From positions 665,173 through 729,172 of the forward strand of contig NZ_BDDS01000001.1 of the NCBI RefSeq assembly GCF_001653135.1: a stretch of DNA of 64,000 bases. The letters run 5' to 3'. The notes under the pieces are model-generated. The model did not search any database. It worked only from the letters and a program-made list of their open reading frames with translations, and was not told the DNA's origin. Source of the DNA: Pseudoalteromonas neustonica (GTDB taxonomy: Bacteria; Pseudomonadota; Gammaproteobacteria; Enterobacterales; Alteromonadaceae). Every line of letters begins with the position of its first letter. The first letter of the stretch is position 1. Positions 19,988-27,756 of this stretch are shown one piece after another. The position numbers were made by a program, and so were the translations under genes.

Positions 19988-20003
19988 TGGCAAGCATATT
20001 GTA
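19988..20003 (+). promoter_or_regulatory. Sigma-54 promoter of pspA
   Basis: TTGGCAAG followed by CATATTGTA places GG at 19989-19990 and GT at 20001-20002 with the required 10-base gap. The -12 element is TTGT instead of the usual TTGC, a tolerated change. It lies 48 bases before pspA. Confidence 0.7.
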
Positions 20004-20050
20004 ACAGTAACTGTAGACCAATTAAGTTAAACATCACAGAGGTAAATATT

Positions 20051-20710
20051 ATGGGAATTTTTTCGCGTTTTGCAGATATCGTTAATTCTAATATCAATGC
20101 CATTTTAGATAAAGCAGAAGATCCTGAAAAAATGGTACGTCTTATCATTCAAGAAATGGAAGACACGTTAGTTGAAGTTCGTTCAACCTCAGCTAAAACG
20201 TTAGCAGAGAAAAAAGAATTAGTGCGTCGTGTAGATACATTAAAAGCGCAAGTAGCTCAGTGGCAAGATAAAGCTGAACTCGCATTGAGTAAAGATCGTG
20301 ATGATTTAGCTCGTGCAGCATTACTTGAGAAGCAAAAATCTGCTGAAGCGGTAGCAGCCGTTGAAAGTGAATTAAGTCATGTCGAAACACACATTGACAA
20401 ATTACAGCAAGAAGTGAGTACGTTACAAGATAAGCTTGCAGATGCAAAAGCGCGTCAAAAAGCGATTATCTTACGTCAACGCTCTGCAGAGTCACGCCTT
20501 GAAGTGAAAAAAGCATTGGATAGCTCTAAAGTTGAAGATGCCCTTAATCGCTTTGAACGTTACGAAACGAAGATTGATGGTCTAGAATCACAAGTAGAAT
20601 CGTACGATTTAGGTAAAAAGTCATTGGCTGATGAGATTGCAGACTTGCAACAAAATGAGCAAATTGATGACGAGTTAGCAGCACTCAAAAAGAAGTTAGC
20701 TGATAAATAA
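20051..20710 (+). CDS. pspA: Phage shock protein A
   Basis: Peripheral inner-membrane protein of the ESCRT-III-like PspA/IM30 family; it protects leaky membranes and inhibits PspF. The 219-residue protein has the N-terminal amphipathic helix (GIFSRFADIVNSN), the conserved segment EDPEKMVRLIIQEMEDTL and long coiled-coil helices to the C-terminus. It is the first gene of pspABC-ycjXF, behind a sigma-54 promoter. Confidence 0.96.
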   Translation: MGIFSRFADIVNSNINAILDKAEDPEKMVRLIIQEMEDTLVEVRSTSAKTLAEKKELVRRVDTLKAQVAQWQDKAELALSKDRDDLARAALLEKQKSAEAVAAVESELSHVETHIDKLQQEVSTLQDKLADAKARQKAIILRQRSAESRLEVKKALDSSKVEDALNRFERYETKIDGLESQVESYDLGKKSLADEIADLQQNEQIDDELAALKKKLADK

Positions 20711-20772
20711 AAATATATGGGGCCCGTGTGCCCCTGCTTAAACTATCAAATACGGATTGTCAGGAGAGGGTT

Positions 20773-21006
20773 ATGTTTGATTCAGAGGTAATAATTGTAC
20801 CATTTGTTATGTTTACGATTTTTGTCGCGCCACTGTGGTTGATTTTACATTATCGTAGTAAAAAACAAGTAAGCCAAGGCTTGAGCGAACACGAACATCG
20901 CCAGCTGCTGGAACTTGCACAAAAAGCTGAAAAAATGGCCGACAGAGTTGAAACATTAGAAGCATTGCTTGATCAAGAGGCACCACAGTGGAGGCGTAAA
21001 GTATGA
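20773..21006 (+). CDS. pspB: Phage shock protein B
   Basis: Small inner-membrane protein that with PspC senses membrane stress and pulls PspA from PspF. The 77-residue protein has one N-terminal membrane helix (about residues 7-24) and a cytoplasmic coiled coil (LLELAQKAEKMADRVETLEALL). I chose the ATG at 20773, which follows GGAGAGG; an upstream in-frame ATG at 20728 has no such site. It overlaps pspC by four bases. Confidence 0.93.
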   Translation: MFDSEVIIVPFVMFTIFVAPLWLILHYRSKKQVSQGLSEHEHRQLLELAQKAEKMADRVETLEALLDQEAPQWRRKV

Positions 21007-21404
21007 GTACCAAACGCGAATTATTAAGAGACCCACAACGTGGAAAAATAGCGGGTGTATGTGCAGGGCTAAGTGATTACTTCAATATGGAGTTATGGTT
21101 AGTTCGCATTATATTTGTCAGTGCAGTCTTATTGACTGGCGGTCCATTATTTGTAGTGGCGTATATTGCAGCCTGGTTTATTTTAGACAAAAAAGACTCG
21201 TCGACACAGTTTAAAGATCAGTCAAGTAAGCATGACGATCCGTTAGAAGTAAAATTTAAAGTATGGCAAAAAGGTGAGCCGCCTCGTCGCGCTTTACAAG
21301 ATTTGAAAGATCGTTTAAATCGTGTTGATATACGTTTACAAGATATGGAACGCTACGTTACTTCAACCGAGTTTACGGTTAGCCGTGAAATTAATAAGCT
21401 TTAA
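21003..21404 (+). CDS. pspC: Phage shock protein C
   Basis: Inner-membrane partner of PspB. The 133-residue protein carries the PspC domain (GKIAGVCAGLSDYF, then a hydrophobic helix LVRIIFVSAVLLTGGPLFVVAYIAA in pieces) and a C-terminal amphipathic region with DRLNRVDIRLQDMERYV. Its start overlaps the pspB stop (ATGA), indicating coupled translation. Confidence 0.94.
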   Translation: MSTKRELLRDPQRGKIAGVCAGLSDYFNMELWLVRIIFVSAVLLTGGPLFVVAYIAAWFILDKKDSSTQFKDQSSKHDDPLEVKFKVWQKGEPPRRALQDLKDRLNRVDIRLQDMERYVTSTEFTVSREINKL

Positions 21405-21461
21405 AGGATTCAATAGCACTTTAGCTGCCTAATACTTATGCCGCTGAGGTGCTCAATCATT

Positions 21462-22877
21462 ATGATTAACACTTCATTTGCAAAAAGCACATTAAAAAAA
21501 ATAAAGGGCGGAGCGCAAAAAGCCGTACATCGCAGTTTAGATCAGCATGTAAAATTAGCAGTTACAGGCTTAAGTGGCAGTGGTAAAACTGCGTTCATTA
21601 CAGCTTTAGTGAAACATTTGACTAGCCAGGCGAATGAAAAAAACTTACCGTTTTTTGATGTTATGCAACAGCAGCGTCATATCGCTACAAGAATAGTTCC
21701 ACAAGAAGCCCTGACAATTCCTACTTTTGATTATCCTAAAGCTTTGAGTGCATTACTGCCTACAGAAGGGCAACCAAGGTGGCCGTCATCTACTGAGCGT
21801 ATTAATACCCTGCGCCTTGCAATCAAGTATCGTAGCGATAGCGGTTTACGAGGACACTTTTCACCGCAGTCAACTTTGTATCTAGATATCATTGATTACC
21901 CCGGTGAGTGGTTGCTGGATTTACCTATGCTACAGCAAAGTTATCGGCAATGGAGTGAGCAACAATACGCGTTATTGCAACAGCCTCCACGAGTGGAAAA
22001 GTCACAGGCATTTTTAACTGCACTTGCAGCCCTTGATTTACATGCGCCAGTAGATGAGAGCGCGTTAAGTGACATTGCCACACAATATCAAGCTTTGCTT
22101 GTTGGCCTTAAAAAAGACACTAAACTTGCCATGTTGCAACCTGGGCGGATGTTAATGCCTGGAGAACTTCAAGGCGCACCACTGTTACTGTTTTTTCCAG
22201 TTGCAGGCTATACAGAGGACGCGATTGCGGGTTCTAATTTAGCGCATTTACAAAAACGCTTTGATGCGTATGTAAAAGAAGTGGTAAAGCCTTTTTATAG
22301 CCAACATTTTCGACATTTTGATAGGCAGATTGTATTAGTAGATGTACTGAGCGCGCTGAATGAAGGACCTGAAACACTGCAAGAGCAGGGCGATGTAATA
22401 AAGCAATTACTCGCACATTTTAATTATGGTGAAACAGGCTTTTTAAAACGTTTATTTAAACCGAATATAGATAAGTTACTTTTTGCGGCCAATAAATCAG
22501 ACCATATAAGTGGTGTTCATCATAAAGATTTGGCTCTACTGCTGGATTCATTAGTTCATGAGCAAAGTAACCACTTAAAGTTTGATGGTGTAAAAATTGA
22601 AACAATGGCAATGTCATCAATCACTGCCACCATGCCAAAACAAGTGACGGAACAAGGCAAAACACTTAATTGTATTTATGGCTTGCCGTTATTAGAGTCG
22701 CAATGGTTAACTTATTTACCGCCACAACCACCAATGCGAATGCTTAATAAAGATGAATGGCCAAGCCATGGTTTTGAGTTTTTATCATTCTCGCCAATGC
22801 CAAGCCCTGACAAACAGCTAAAACATATACGTTTAGATCATGTCATGCAGTACCTTTTAGGAGATAAACTAACATGA
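21462..22877 (+). CDS. ycjX: YcjX-family P-loop ATPase (DUF463)
   Basis: Predicted nucleotide-binding protein regularly linked to psp genes. The 471-residue protein has Walker A GLSGSGKTAFI near residue 45 and the conserved IIDYPGEWLLDLP segment. I preferred the ATG at 21462, with GAGGT upstream, over 21438, but the spacing is long and the choice is uncertain. It overlaps ycjF by four bases. Precise role unknown; context suggests membrane-stress response. Confidence 0.9.
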   Translation: MINTSFAKSTLKKIKGGAQKAVHRSLDQHVKLAVTGLSGSGKTAFITALVKHLTSQANEKNLPFFDVMQQQRHIATRIVPQEALTIPTFDYPKALSALLPTEGQPRWPSSTERINTLRLAIKYRSDSGLRGHFSPQSTLYLDIIDYPGEWLLDLPMLQQSYRQWSEQQYALLQQPPRVEKSQAFLTALAALDLHAPVDESALSDIATQYQALLVGLKKDTKLAMLQPGRMLMPGELQGAPLLLFFPVAGYTEDAIAGSNLAHLQKRFDAYVKEVVKPFYSQHFRHFDRQIVLVDVLSALNEGPETLQEQGDVIKQLLAHFNYGETGFLKRLFKPNIDKLLFAANKSDHISGVHHKDLALLLDSLVHEQSNHLKFDGVKIETMAMSSITATMPKQVTEQGKTLNCIYGLPLLESQWLTYLPPQPPMRMLNKDEWPSHGFEFLSFSPMPSPDKQLKHIRLDHVMQYLLGDKLT

Positions 22878-23899
22878 GCGAGACAGCTTCACGTTTTCAA
22901 GCTGGCCGACGTATTGATACTGCGCCAGAGCCATTAGAAAAAGAGCCCGAATTAACCACTGCAAAAGTGATTGATCAAGGTGAGTATGAGCACAGTGTTG
23001 ATGATCTACCTGAAGCTGATATTGATTTAGCCCCAGTGTATAAAAAGTCAAAATGGCAAACCCTCAAAGGGGTATTTGCTGTGAGCTTTATTGGCTTGGT
23101 GCTCCTTGAGTTTATATTTTCAATGGTTATTACCTTCCAGCAATCAATCATCTTTGGTTGCGTATATTTAATAGCTGTGCTCAGCGGTGTATTGTTATTA
23201 GGGCGTTTACTGTGGCGTGAGTATAGAATGTTACGTAGCTTAAAACGCAATCAATTACATCGCCATGAAGCAGACCGTTTACTCAATAGTGAGCAAGTAG
23301 GCGGGGCATTGCCTTGGCTTGAAAAGCTTAATAAGCATCAGCAGTTAACAGGATTTGATGAATTTAAAGCAAGTATTGATAGTCATCATAGTGATAAAGA
23401 AATTATGACTTTGTACGCCGATAGTTTACTAGTGAAGCAAGATACGCAAGCTAAAAAGCTCATTAACCGCTTTGCTACTGAGTCGGGTTTGTTAGTGGCA
23501 TTGAGCCCTCTGGCGTTGGTGGATATGATGGCAGTGTTGTGGCGTGGCACTAAATTGATTGAGCAAATAGGCAAAATCTACGGTATCGGTTTTGGTTACG
23601 CCAGTCGTATTAAACTTTATCGTATGTTGATCAAACAAGTGATGTTTGTTGGTAGTGCAGAGTTAGTATCTGATTTAGCTGCAACGGCGCTGAGTGCTGA
23701 ACTTTTAGGCAAATTATCAGGGCGTGCAGCACAGGGCTTAAGTGCTGGGATATTTACCGCACGGATCGGTTATAAAGCTATGGAGCTAAGTCGTCCGTTA
23801 CCGCGACTTGAGCATAAGCGCAGTTTGCTTAAAGGAACAGCGCAATTAATTGCCAGTAAAATCATGGGCCGAAAGCCGTCTGTATCAAAAGAGGAGTAA
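22874..23899 (+). CDS. ycjF: YcjF-family inner-membrane protein (TIGR01620/DUF697)
   Basis: Integral membrane protein encoded with YcjX and the Psp proteins. The 341-residue protein has an acidic N-terminal tail, two close membrane helices (about residues 68-115), and the DUF697 region with ALVDMMAVLWRGTKLIEQIG and GYASRIKLYRMLIKQV. It is translationally coupled to ycjX. Role unknown beyond association with envelope stress. Confidence 0.9.
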   Translation: MSETASRFQAGRRIDTAPEPLEKEPELTTAKVIDQGEYEHSVDDLPEADIDLAPVYKKSKWQTLKGVFAVSFIGLVLLEFIFSMVITFQQSIIFGCVYLIAVLSGVLLLGRLLWREYRMLRSLKRNQLHRHEADRLLNSEQVGGALPWLEKLNKHQQLTGFDEFKASIDSHHSDKEIMTLYADSLLVKQDTQAKKLINRFATESGLLVALSPLALVDMMAVLWRGTKLIEQIGKIYGIGFGYASRIKLYRMLIKQVMFVGSAELVSDLAATALSAELLGKLSGRAAQGLSAGIFTARIGYKAMELSRPLPRLEHKRSLLKGTAQLIASKIMGRKPSVSKEE

Positions 23900-23905
23900 C
23901 AAAAA

Positions 23906-23937
23906 GGGGGACTGACAACATATATGTACAGTCTCCC
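23906..23937 (+). terminator. Hairpin after ycjF
   Basis: GGGGGACTG (23906-23914) pairs with CAGTCTCCC (23929-23937) with one mismatch. No T run follows, so intrinsic termination is doubtful, though it marks the operon end. Confidence 0.35.
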
Positions 23938-24045
23938 TAAGATCCTGTACATACTCTAGCCATCTGAGCATCCGGCATGCTTGTGCTTTAGAGCGCGATA
24001 CGTTTAATTATGACCTATTGATAATAATTAAAATGAGCAATAACA

Positions 24046-25227
24046 ATGAATACACTCCACATCGACAGCCAGTGCATCCATGGTCCTGAAAAAGCCAACG
24101 ATCCTCATGGTGCACTCACATCACCTTTATATCAAACTTCAACGTTTCATTTTAGCAGCGCCGCACAAGGAGCTGCACGCTTTGCAGGTGAAGAGCCGGG
24201 GTATATTTATACTCGATTAGGCAATCCAACAACAACCGAACTGGAACAAAAAGTGGCGCAGTTAGAAAGCTGCGAAGCGGCAGCTGCAACAGCGACCGGT
24301 ATGGGGGCTGTTTCGGCGTCGGTATTAAGCTTCTTATCGCAAGGTGATCATTTAGTGGCATCAAGTGCCTTATATGGCTGTACGTTTGCCTTTTTTGCTC
24401 ACATGTTGCCGCGCTGGGGAATTGACGTCACATTTGTAGATATGACTGATGAGCAGGCATTGCGTGATGCTATAAAACCTAATTCAAAAATGATTTTTGC
24501 TGAAACACCTGTAAACCCAACCATGGCAATAATTGATTTAGCGCTAATAGGGCAAGTTGCAAAACGACATAGTTTAATCAGTGTGATCGATAACACCTTT
24601 CTCACACCGTTACTGCAAAAGCCCATTGATTATGGCATAGATTTAATTGTTCACAGCGCGACTAAATACTTAAATGGTCATGGTGATGTTGTGGCAGGGC
24701 TTGTGTGTGGTAGTCAAGAGCACATTACATTAATTAAGATGACGGTGCTCAAAGATATTGGGGCGACCATCAGCCCCCATGACGCTTGGTTGATTAATCG
24801 TGGCTTAAAAACGTTGGCGATCAGAATACAGCGCCATTGTGAAAGTGCGCAAATAATTGCCGAGTTCTTAGAACAACACCCACAAGTGAATACGGTTTAT
24901 TACCCGGGTCTAGAGTCACACCCTGGGTTTAAGTTTATTGGTAATCAAATGAAGGCGGCTGGTGGTGTTATTGCATTTGAGCTTAAAGGCAGCCTTAAAG
25001 ATGGCGAGCAGTTTATTAATAGCACTGAGCTTTGCACGCTAGCAGTAAGCTTAGGGGATGCGGAAACACTTATTCAACATCCTGCATCGATGACGCACTC
25101 ACCTTATACTCCAGAAGAGCGTGCAGCGGCTGGTATTAGTGATGGATTAATTAGACTTTCAGTTGGCTTAGAGGATGTTAACGATATTATAAGTGATCTT
25201 AACCGCGCCTTTACTTGTATAACTTGA
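24046..25227 (+). CDS. megL: Methionine gamma-lyase
   Basis: PLP enzyme that cleaves methionine to methanethiol, 2-oxobutyrate and ammonia. The 393-residue protein has the PLP lysine Lys206 in HSATKYLNGHGD, Tyr-Ser/Thr-Arg phosphate contacts (YTRLGNPT), and Cys112 in LYGCTFAF, equivalent to the active-site cysteine that distinguishes methionine gamma-lyases from cystathionine lyases. The C-terminal SVGLEDVNDI is typical of the Cys/Met family. Methanethiol release fits marine sulfur metabolism. Cystathionine gamma-lyase activity cannot be excluded. Confidence 0.88.
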   Translation: MNTLHIDSQCIHGPEKANDPHGALTSPLYQTSTFHFSSAAQGAARFAGEEPGYIYTRLGNPTTTELEQKVAQLESCEAAAATATGMGAVSASVLSFLSQGDHLVASSALYGCTFAFFAHMLPRWGIDVTFVDMTDEQALRDAIKPNSKMIFAETPVNPTMAIIDLALIGQVAKRHSLISVIDNTFLTPLLQKPIDYGIDLIVHSATKYLNGHGDVVAGLVCGSQEHITLIKMTVLKDIGATISPHDAWLINRGLKTLAIRIQRHCESAQIIAEFLEQHPQVNTVYYPGLESHPGFKFIGNQMKAAGGVIAFELKGSLKDGEQFINSTELCTLAVSLGDAETLIQHPASMTHSPYTPEERAAAGISDGLIRLSVGLEDVNDIISDLNRAFTCIT

Positions 25228-25369
25228 TTTGTAATTAAATGTTTACGGTAACAATCGCTTTTAGCCTTTGCTCTACTTGGTGTGTAAACTTAACTGTTTT
25301 TTAGTGTATATAAAGGTGTACAAACGGCATGTTAATGGCCTGCGCAGATATTGGCTCTGCTATTAAACT

Positions 25370-25385
25370 TTGGCTTACATTTGCT
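25370..25385 (+). promoter_or_regulatory. Candidate sigma-54-like promoter of phhA
   Basis: TTGGC at 25370-25374 and TTGCT at 25381-25385 resemble -24/-12 elements, but the GG-to-GC gap is nine bases instead of ten. Position relative to phhA (start 25430) is right. In Pseudomonas phhA is sigma-54-dependent under PhhR. I see no convincing TyrR/PhhR box, so this is tentative. Confidence 0.3.
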
Positions 25386-25429
25386 TAGTATCACTGCAAC
25401 AGGTTCGGTTTAACACCAAGAAGGTTATA

Positions 25430-26227
25430 ATGGCTAAAGCAAGTAAATACACCTCCAGAACACCAGATGAAAATGGTGTGATACATTGGAGCGATGAAGA
25501 AAATAAAATATGGTCAGAACTGGTCGCGCGTCAGCTTAAATGCATTGAAGGCAAAGCCTGTAATGAATACATGGAAGGCCTAAAAAAAATAAACTTGCCC
25601 CATGATCGTATTCCACAATTAAGTGAACTCAACGAAGTGCTGCTAGCCACAACAGGTTGGCAAGTAGCGCCAGTACCTGCGTTAATTGACTTCGACGAGT
25701 TTTTTCGTTTATTAGCGAACAAGCAATTTCCAGTTGCGACATTTATCCGTAGTCGCGAAGAGTTTGATTATTTACAAGAACCTGATATTTTTCATGAAAT
25801 ATTTGGTCATTGCGCTATGCTGACAAACCCAGATTTTGCTGAATTTACGCATAAATATGGACAGCTAGGTTATGCAGCGCAAAAGAAAGACCGTGTTTAT
25901 TTAGCACGTATGTACTGGTTTACCGTTGAGTTTGGACTTATGCAAACAGACGATGGACTGCGCATTTATGGCGGTGGTATTTTATCAAGCCCTGGCGAAA
26001 CACAGTATGTGTATTCAGATACGCCTGAAATCAACGCAATGAATGTACTTGACGTATTACGTACGCCGTACCGAATTGATATTATGCAGCCTTTGTACTA
26101 CACCATTAATTCTATCCATGATTTGTTTGATATTTCACAATTGGATATTATGGCATTAGTAGAGCAAGCAAAAGAATTAGGGTTACACGACCCAAAATTT
26201 CCTCCTAAAGAAAAATTAGCAAGTTAA
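25430..26227 (+). CDS. phhA: Phenylalanine-4-hydroxylase
   Basis: Iron- and pterin-dependent monooxygenase converting phenylalanine to tyrosine. The 265-residue protein has the iron ligands His122 and His127 (FHEIFGHC) and Glu167 (TVEFGL), typical of the short bacterial enzymes with no regulatory domain. I chose the ATG at 25430, which follows AAGAAGG; an in-frame upstream start would add 20 unrelated residues. phhB follows after nine bases. Confidence 0.96.
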   Translation: MAKASKYTSRTPDENGVIHWSDEENKIWSELVARQLKCIEGKACNEYMEGLKKINLPHDRIPQLSELNEVLLATTGWQVAPVPALIDFDEFFRLLANKQFPVATFIRSREEFDYLQEPDIFHEIFGHCAMLTNPDFAEFTHKYGQLGYAAQKKDRVYLARMYWFTVEFGLMQTDDGLRIYGGGILSSPGETQYVYSDTPEINAMNVLDVLRTPYRIDIMQPLYYTINSIHDLFDISQLDIMALVEQAKELGLHDPKFPPKEKLAS

Positions 26228-26236
26228 GGATTTAAG

Positions 26237-26581
26237 ATGTCATCATTAAGCGCACAAAAATGCGAAGCCTGTCACGTTGATGCTCCAAAAGTATCGGATG
26301 AAGAGCTCGCAGAGTTAATTAAAATGATCCCAGACTGGGTGCCTGAAGTACGTGATGGTATTATGCAATTAGAGCGACTTTATAAATTTAAAAACTTTAA
26401 ACAAGCCATCGCATTTACAAACAAAGTAGGTGATATGGCAGAGATAGAAGGCCATCACCCTGGTTTATTAACTGAGTGGGGCAAAGTAACAGTTACATGG
26501 TGGAGCCACTCTATTAAAGGGCTACATAAGAATGATTTTATCTGTGCTGCAAAAACAGATGAAGTATTCGCTGCACTATAA
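26237..26581 (+). CDS. phhB: Pterin-4a-carbinolamine dehydratase
   Basis: Regenerates the pterin cofactor used by phenylalanine hydroxylase. The 114-residue protein has the family core [13 protein letters not shown] and [14 protein letters not shown] with the active-site histidines. It forms an operon with phhA and ends at a strong terminator. Confidence 0.95.
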   Translation: MSSLSAQKCEACHVDAPKVSDEELAELIKMIPDWVPEVRDGIMQLERLYKFKNFKQAIAFTNKVGDMAEIEGHHPGLLTEWGKVTVTWWSHSIKGLHKNDFICAAKTDEVFAAL

Positions 26582-26610
26582 GTCAATACACAGTTCTGCC
26601 CAAAGGACAT

Positions 26611-26635
26611 AAAAGGCGCTTAATGCGCCTTTTTT
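26611..26635 (+). terminator. Terminator after phhB
   Basis: AAAAGGCGC-TTAAT-GCGCC followed by six T residues. An intrinsic terminator. Confidence 0.9.
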
Positions 26636-26653
26636 CATGTCTTATACCTAATT

Positions 26654-27559
26654 TTATATATTTGTATTTTTTACTTTTAGTTTTTTATTAAAAAATCCTG
26701 TCACCAGCATTGTACCGCTGATCACAAAAAATGCACCAAGCAAGGTATTAGAACCAATGGTTTCATCAAGTATTAGGTGCCCCCAGAAAATACCAAATAA
26801 AGGAATTAAAAAAGTCACAGTAAGTGCAGATGTTGGGCCAATATCATCAATCAATTTAAAAAATAAGATATAGGCTAATGCAGTGCATACAACGCCAAGT
26901 GTAAGTACTCCTAGCATAACGCTGGTGGAGGGCATTTCGCGTATCGGCATAAATAAAATTAGTGGTAAAACCATAAAGCTTGCCGCCCACATTGAACCAT
27001 GTGCATTATTAAATGGAGTTAATTTAGGTGCGTATTTTGTGTAGTGTGATGCAATGGCATAACTGAGTGACGCACACAGCGCCGCTATAATTGCGATTAA
27101 TGAGTCTGAATGAATACTAAACTGATTTTGTCCGACTAACAGCACAACGCCTGTTAACCCTAAAATTAAACCTAGCAGTACACTTTTGGTTGGCTTTGTC
27201 TTGGCCCAAAACATTCCAACAACGGCACCCCATATAGGTGTTGTCGAATTTAAAATAGACAAGGTTGATGCATTGAGTGTTTGAGCGGCATAAGCGAACA
27301 GCAAAAAGGGAAAAGCAGAATTAAGTGCGCCAATAATAAAGAAATGTTTATGGTGAGTTTTAAAAGCAAGTTCTTTAAAAACTGACGCTCGTTTTAAATA
27401 TAATGCGACTAAAAAAAGTGTTAGCGCAGCAAACCCCACTCTAAGCTCAATGAGTATGGCTGGTCCTAAACTGGCTGCTGCCATACGCATAAATAAAAAA
27501 GAGGCGCCCCAAATTGCGGCGAGAATAAATAAGTGTAATAAACTTCTTAACGGCATCAT
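26654..27559 (-). CDS. DMT-superfamily (EamA) permease
   Basis: Ten-helix inner-membrane transporter made of two EamA repeats. The 301-residue protein starts PLRSLLHLFILAAIWGASFLF, a typical EamA first helix, and has the second repeat from about residue 150. Such proteins export amino acids or other metabolites; the substrate cannot be told from sequence. It is a single minus-strand gene, with a lysine-rich cytoplasmic tail. Confidence 0.88.
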   Translation of the reverse strand: MMPLRSLLHLFILAAIWGASFLFMRMAAASLGPAILIELRVGFAALTLFLVALYLKRASVFKELAFKTHHKHFFIIGALNSAFPFLLFAYAAQTLNASTLSILNSTTPIWGAVVGMFWAKTKPTKSVLLGLILGLTGVVLLVGQNQFSIHSDSLIAIIAALCASLSYAIASHYTKYAPKLTPFNNAHGSMWAASFMVLPLILFMPIREMPSTSVMLGVLTLGVVCTALAYILFFKLIDDIGPTSALTVTFLIPLFGIFWGHLILDETIGSNTLLGAFFVISGTMLVTGFFNKKLKVKNTNI

Positions 27560-27691
27560 TATAACGTTTTGGGAATTTAGCTAATTAGCATATCACTGAT
27601 GCAAAGTTGGGCAAGCCAGAATCGGCACTATCATTGATTTTAGCTTGAGCTGATTTGGGCATATATTATAAAATTTAATATTGCAGCAAAG

Positions 27692-27720
27692 TTAACCACA
27701 GCGGTGAAGTTTGCTATAAT
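27692..27720 (+). promoter_or_regulatory. Promoter of hrpA
   Basis: TTAACC at 27692-27697 and TATAAT at 27715-27720 are separated by 17 bases, followed by a GC-rich TGCGCG start region. The GTG start of hrpA is 36 bases further on. Confidence 0.65.
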
Positions 27721-27756
27721 TGCGCGTCTTTAATTCAAATTTATAAGGTAGTCGGG

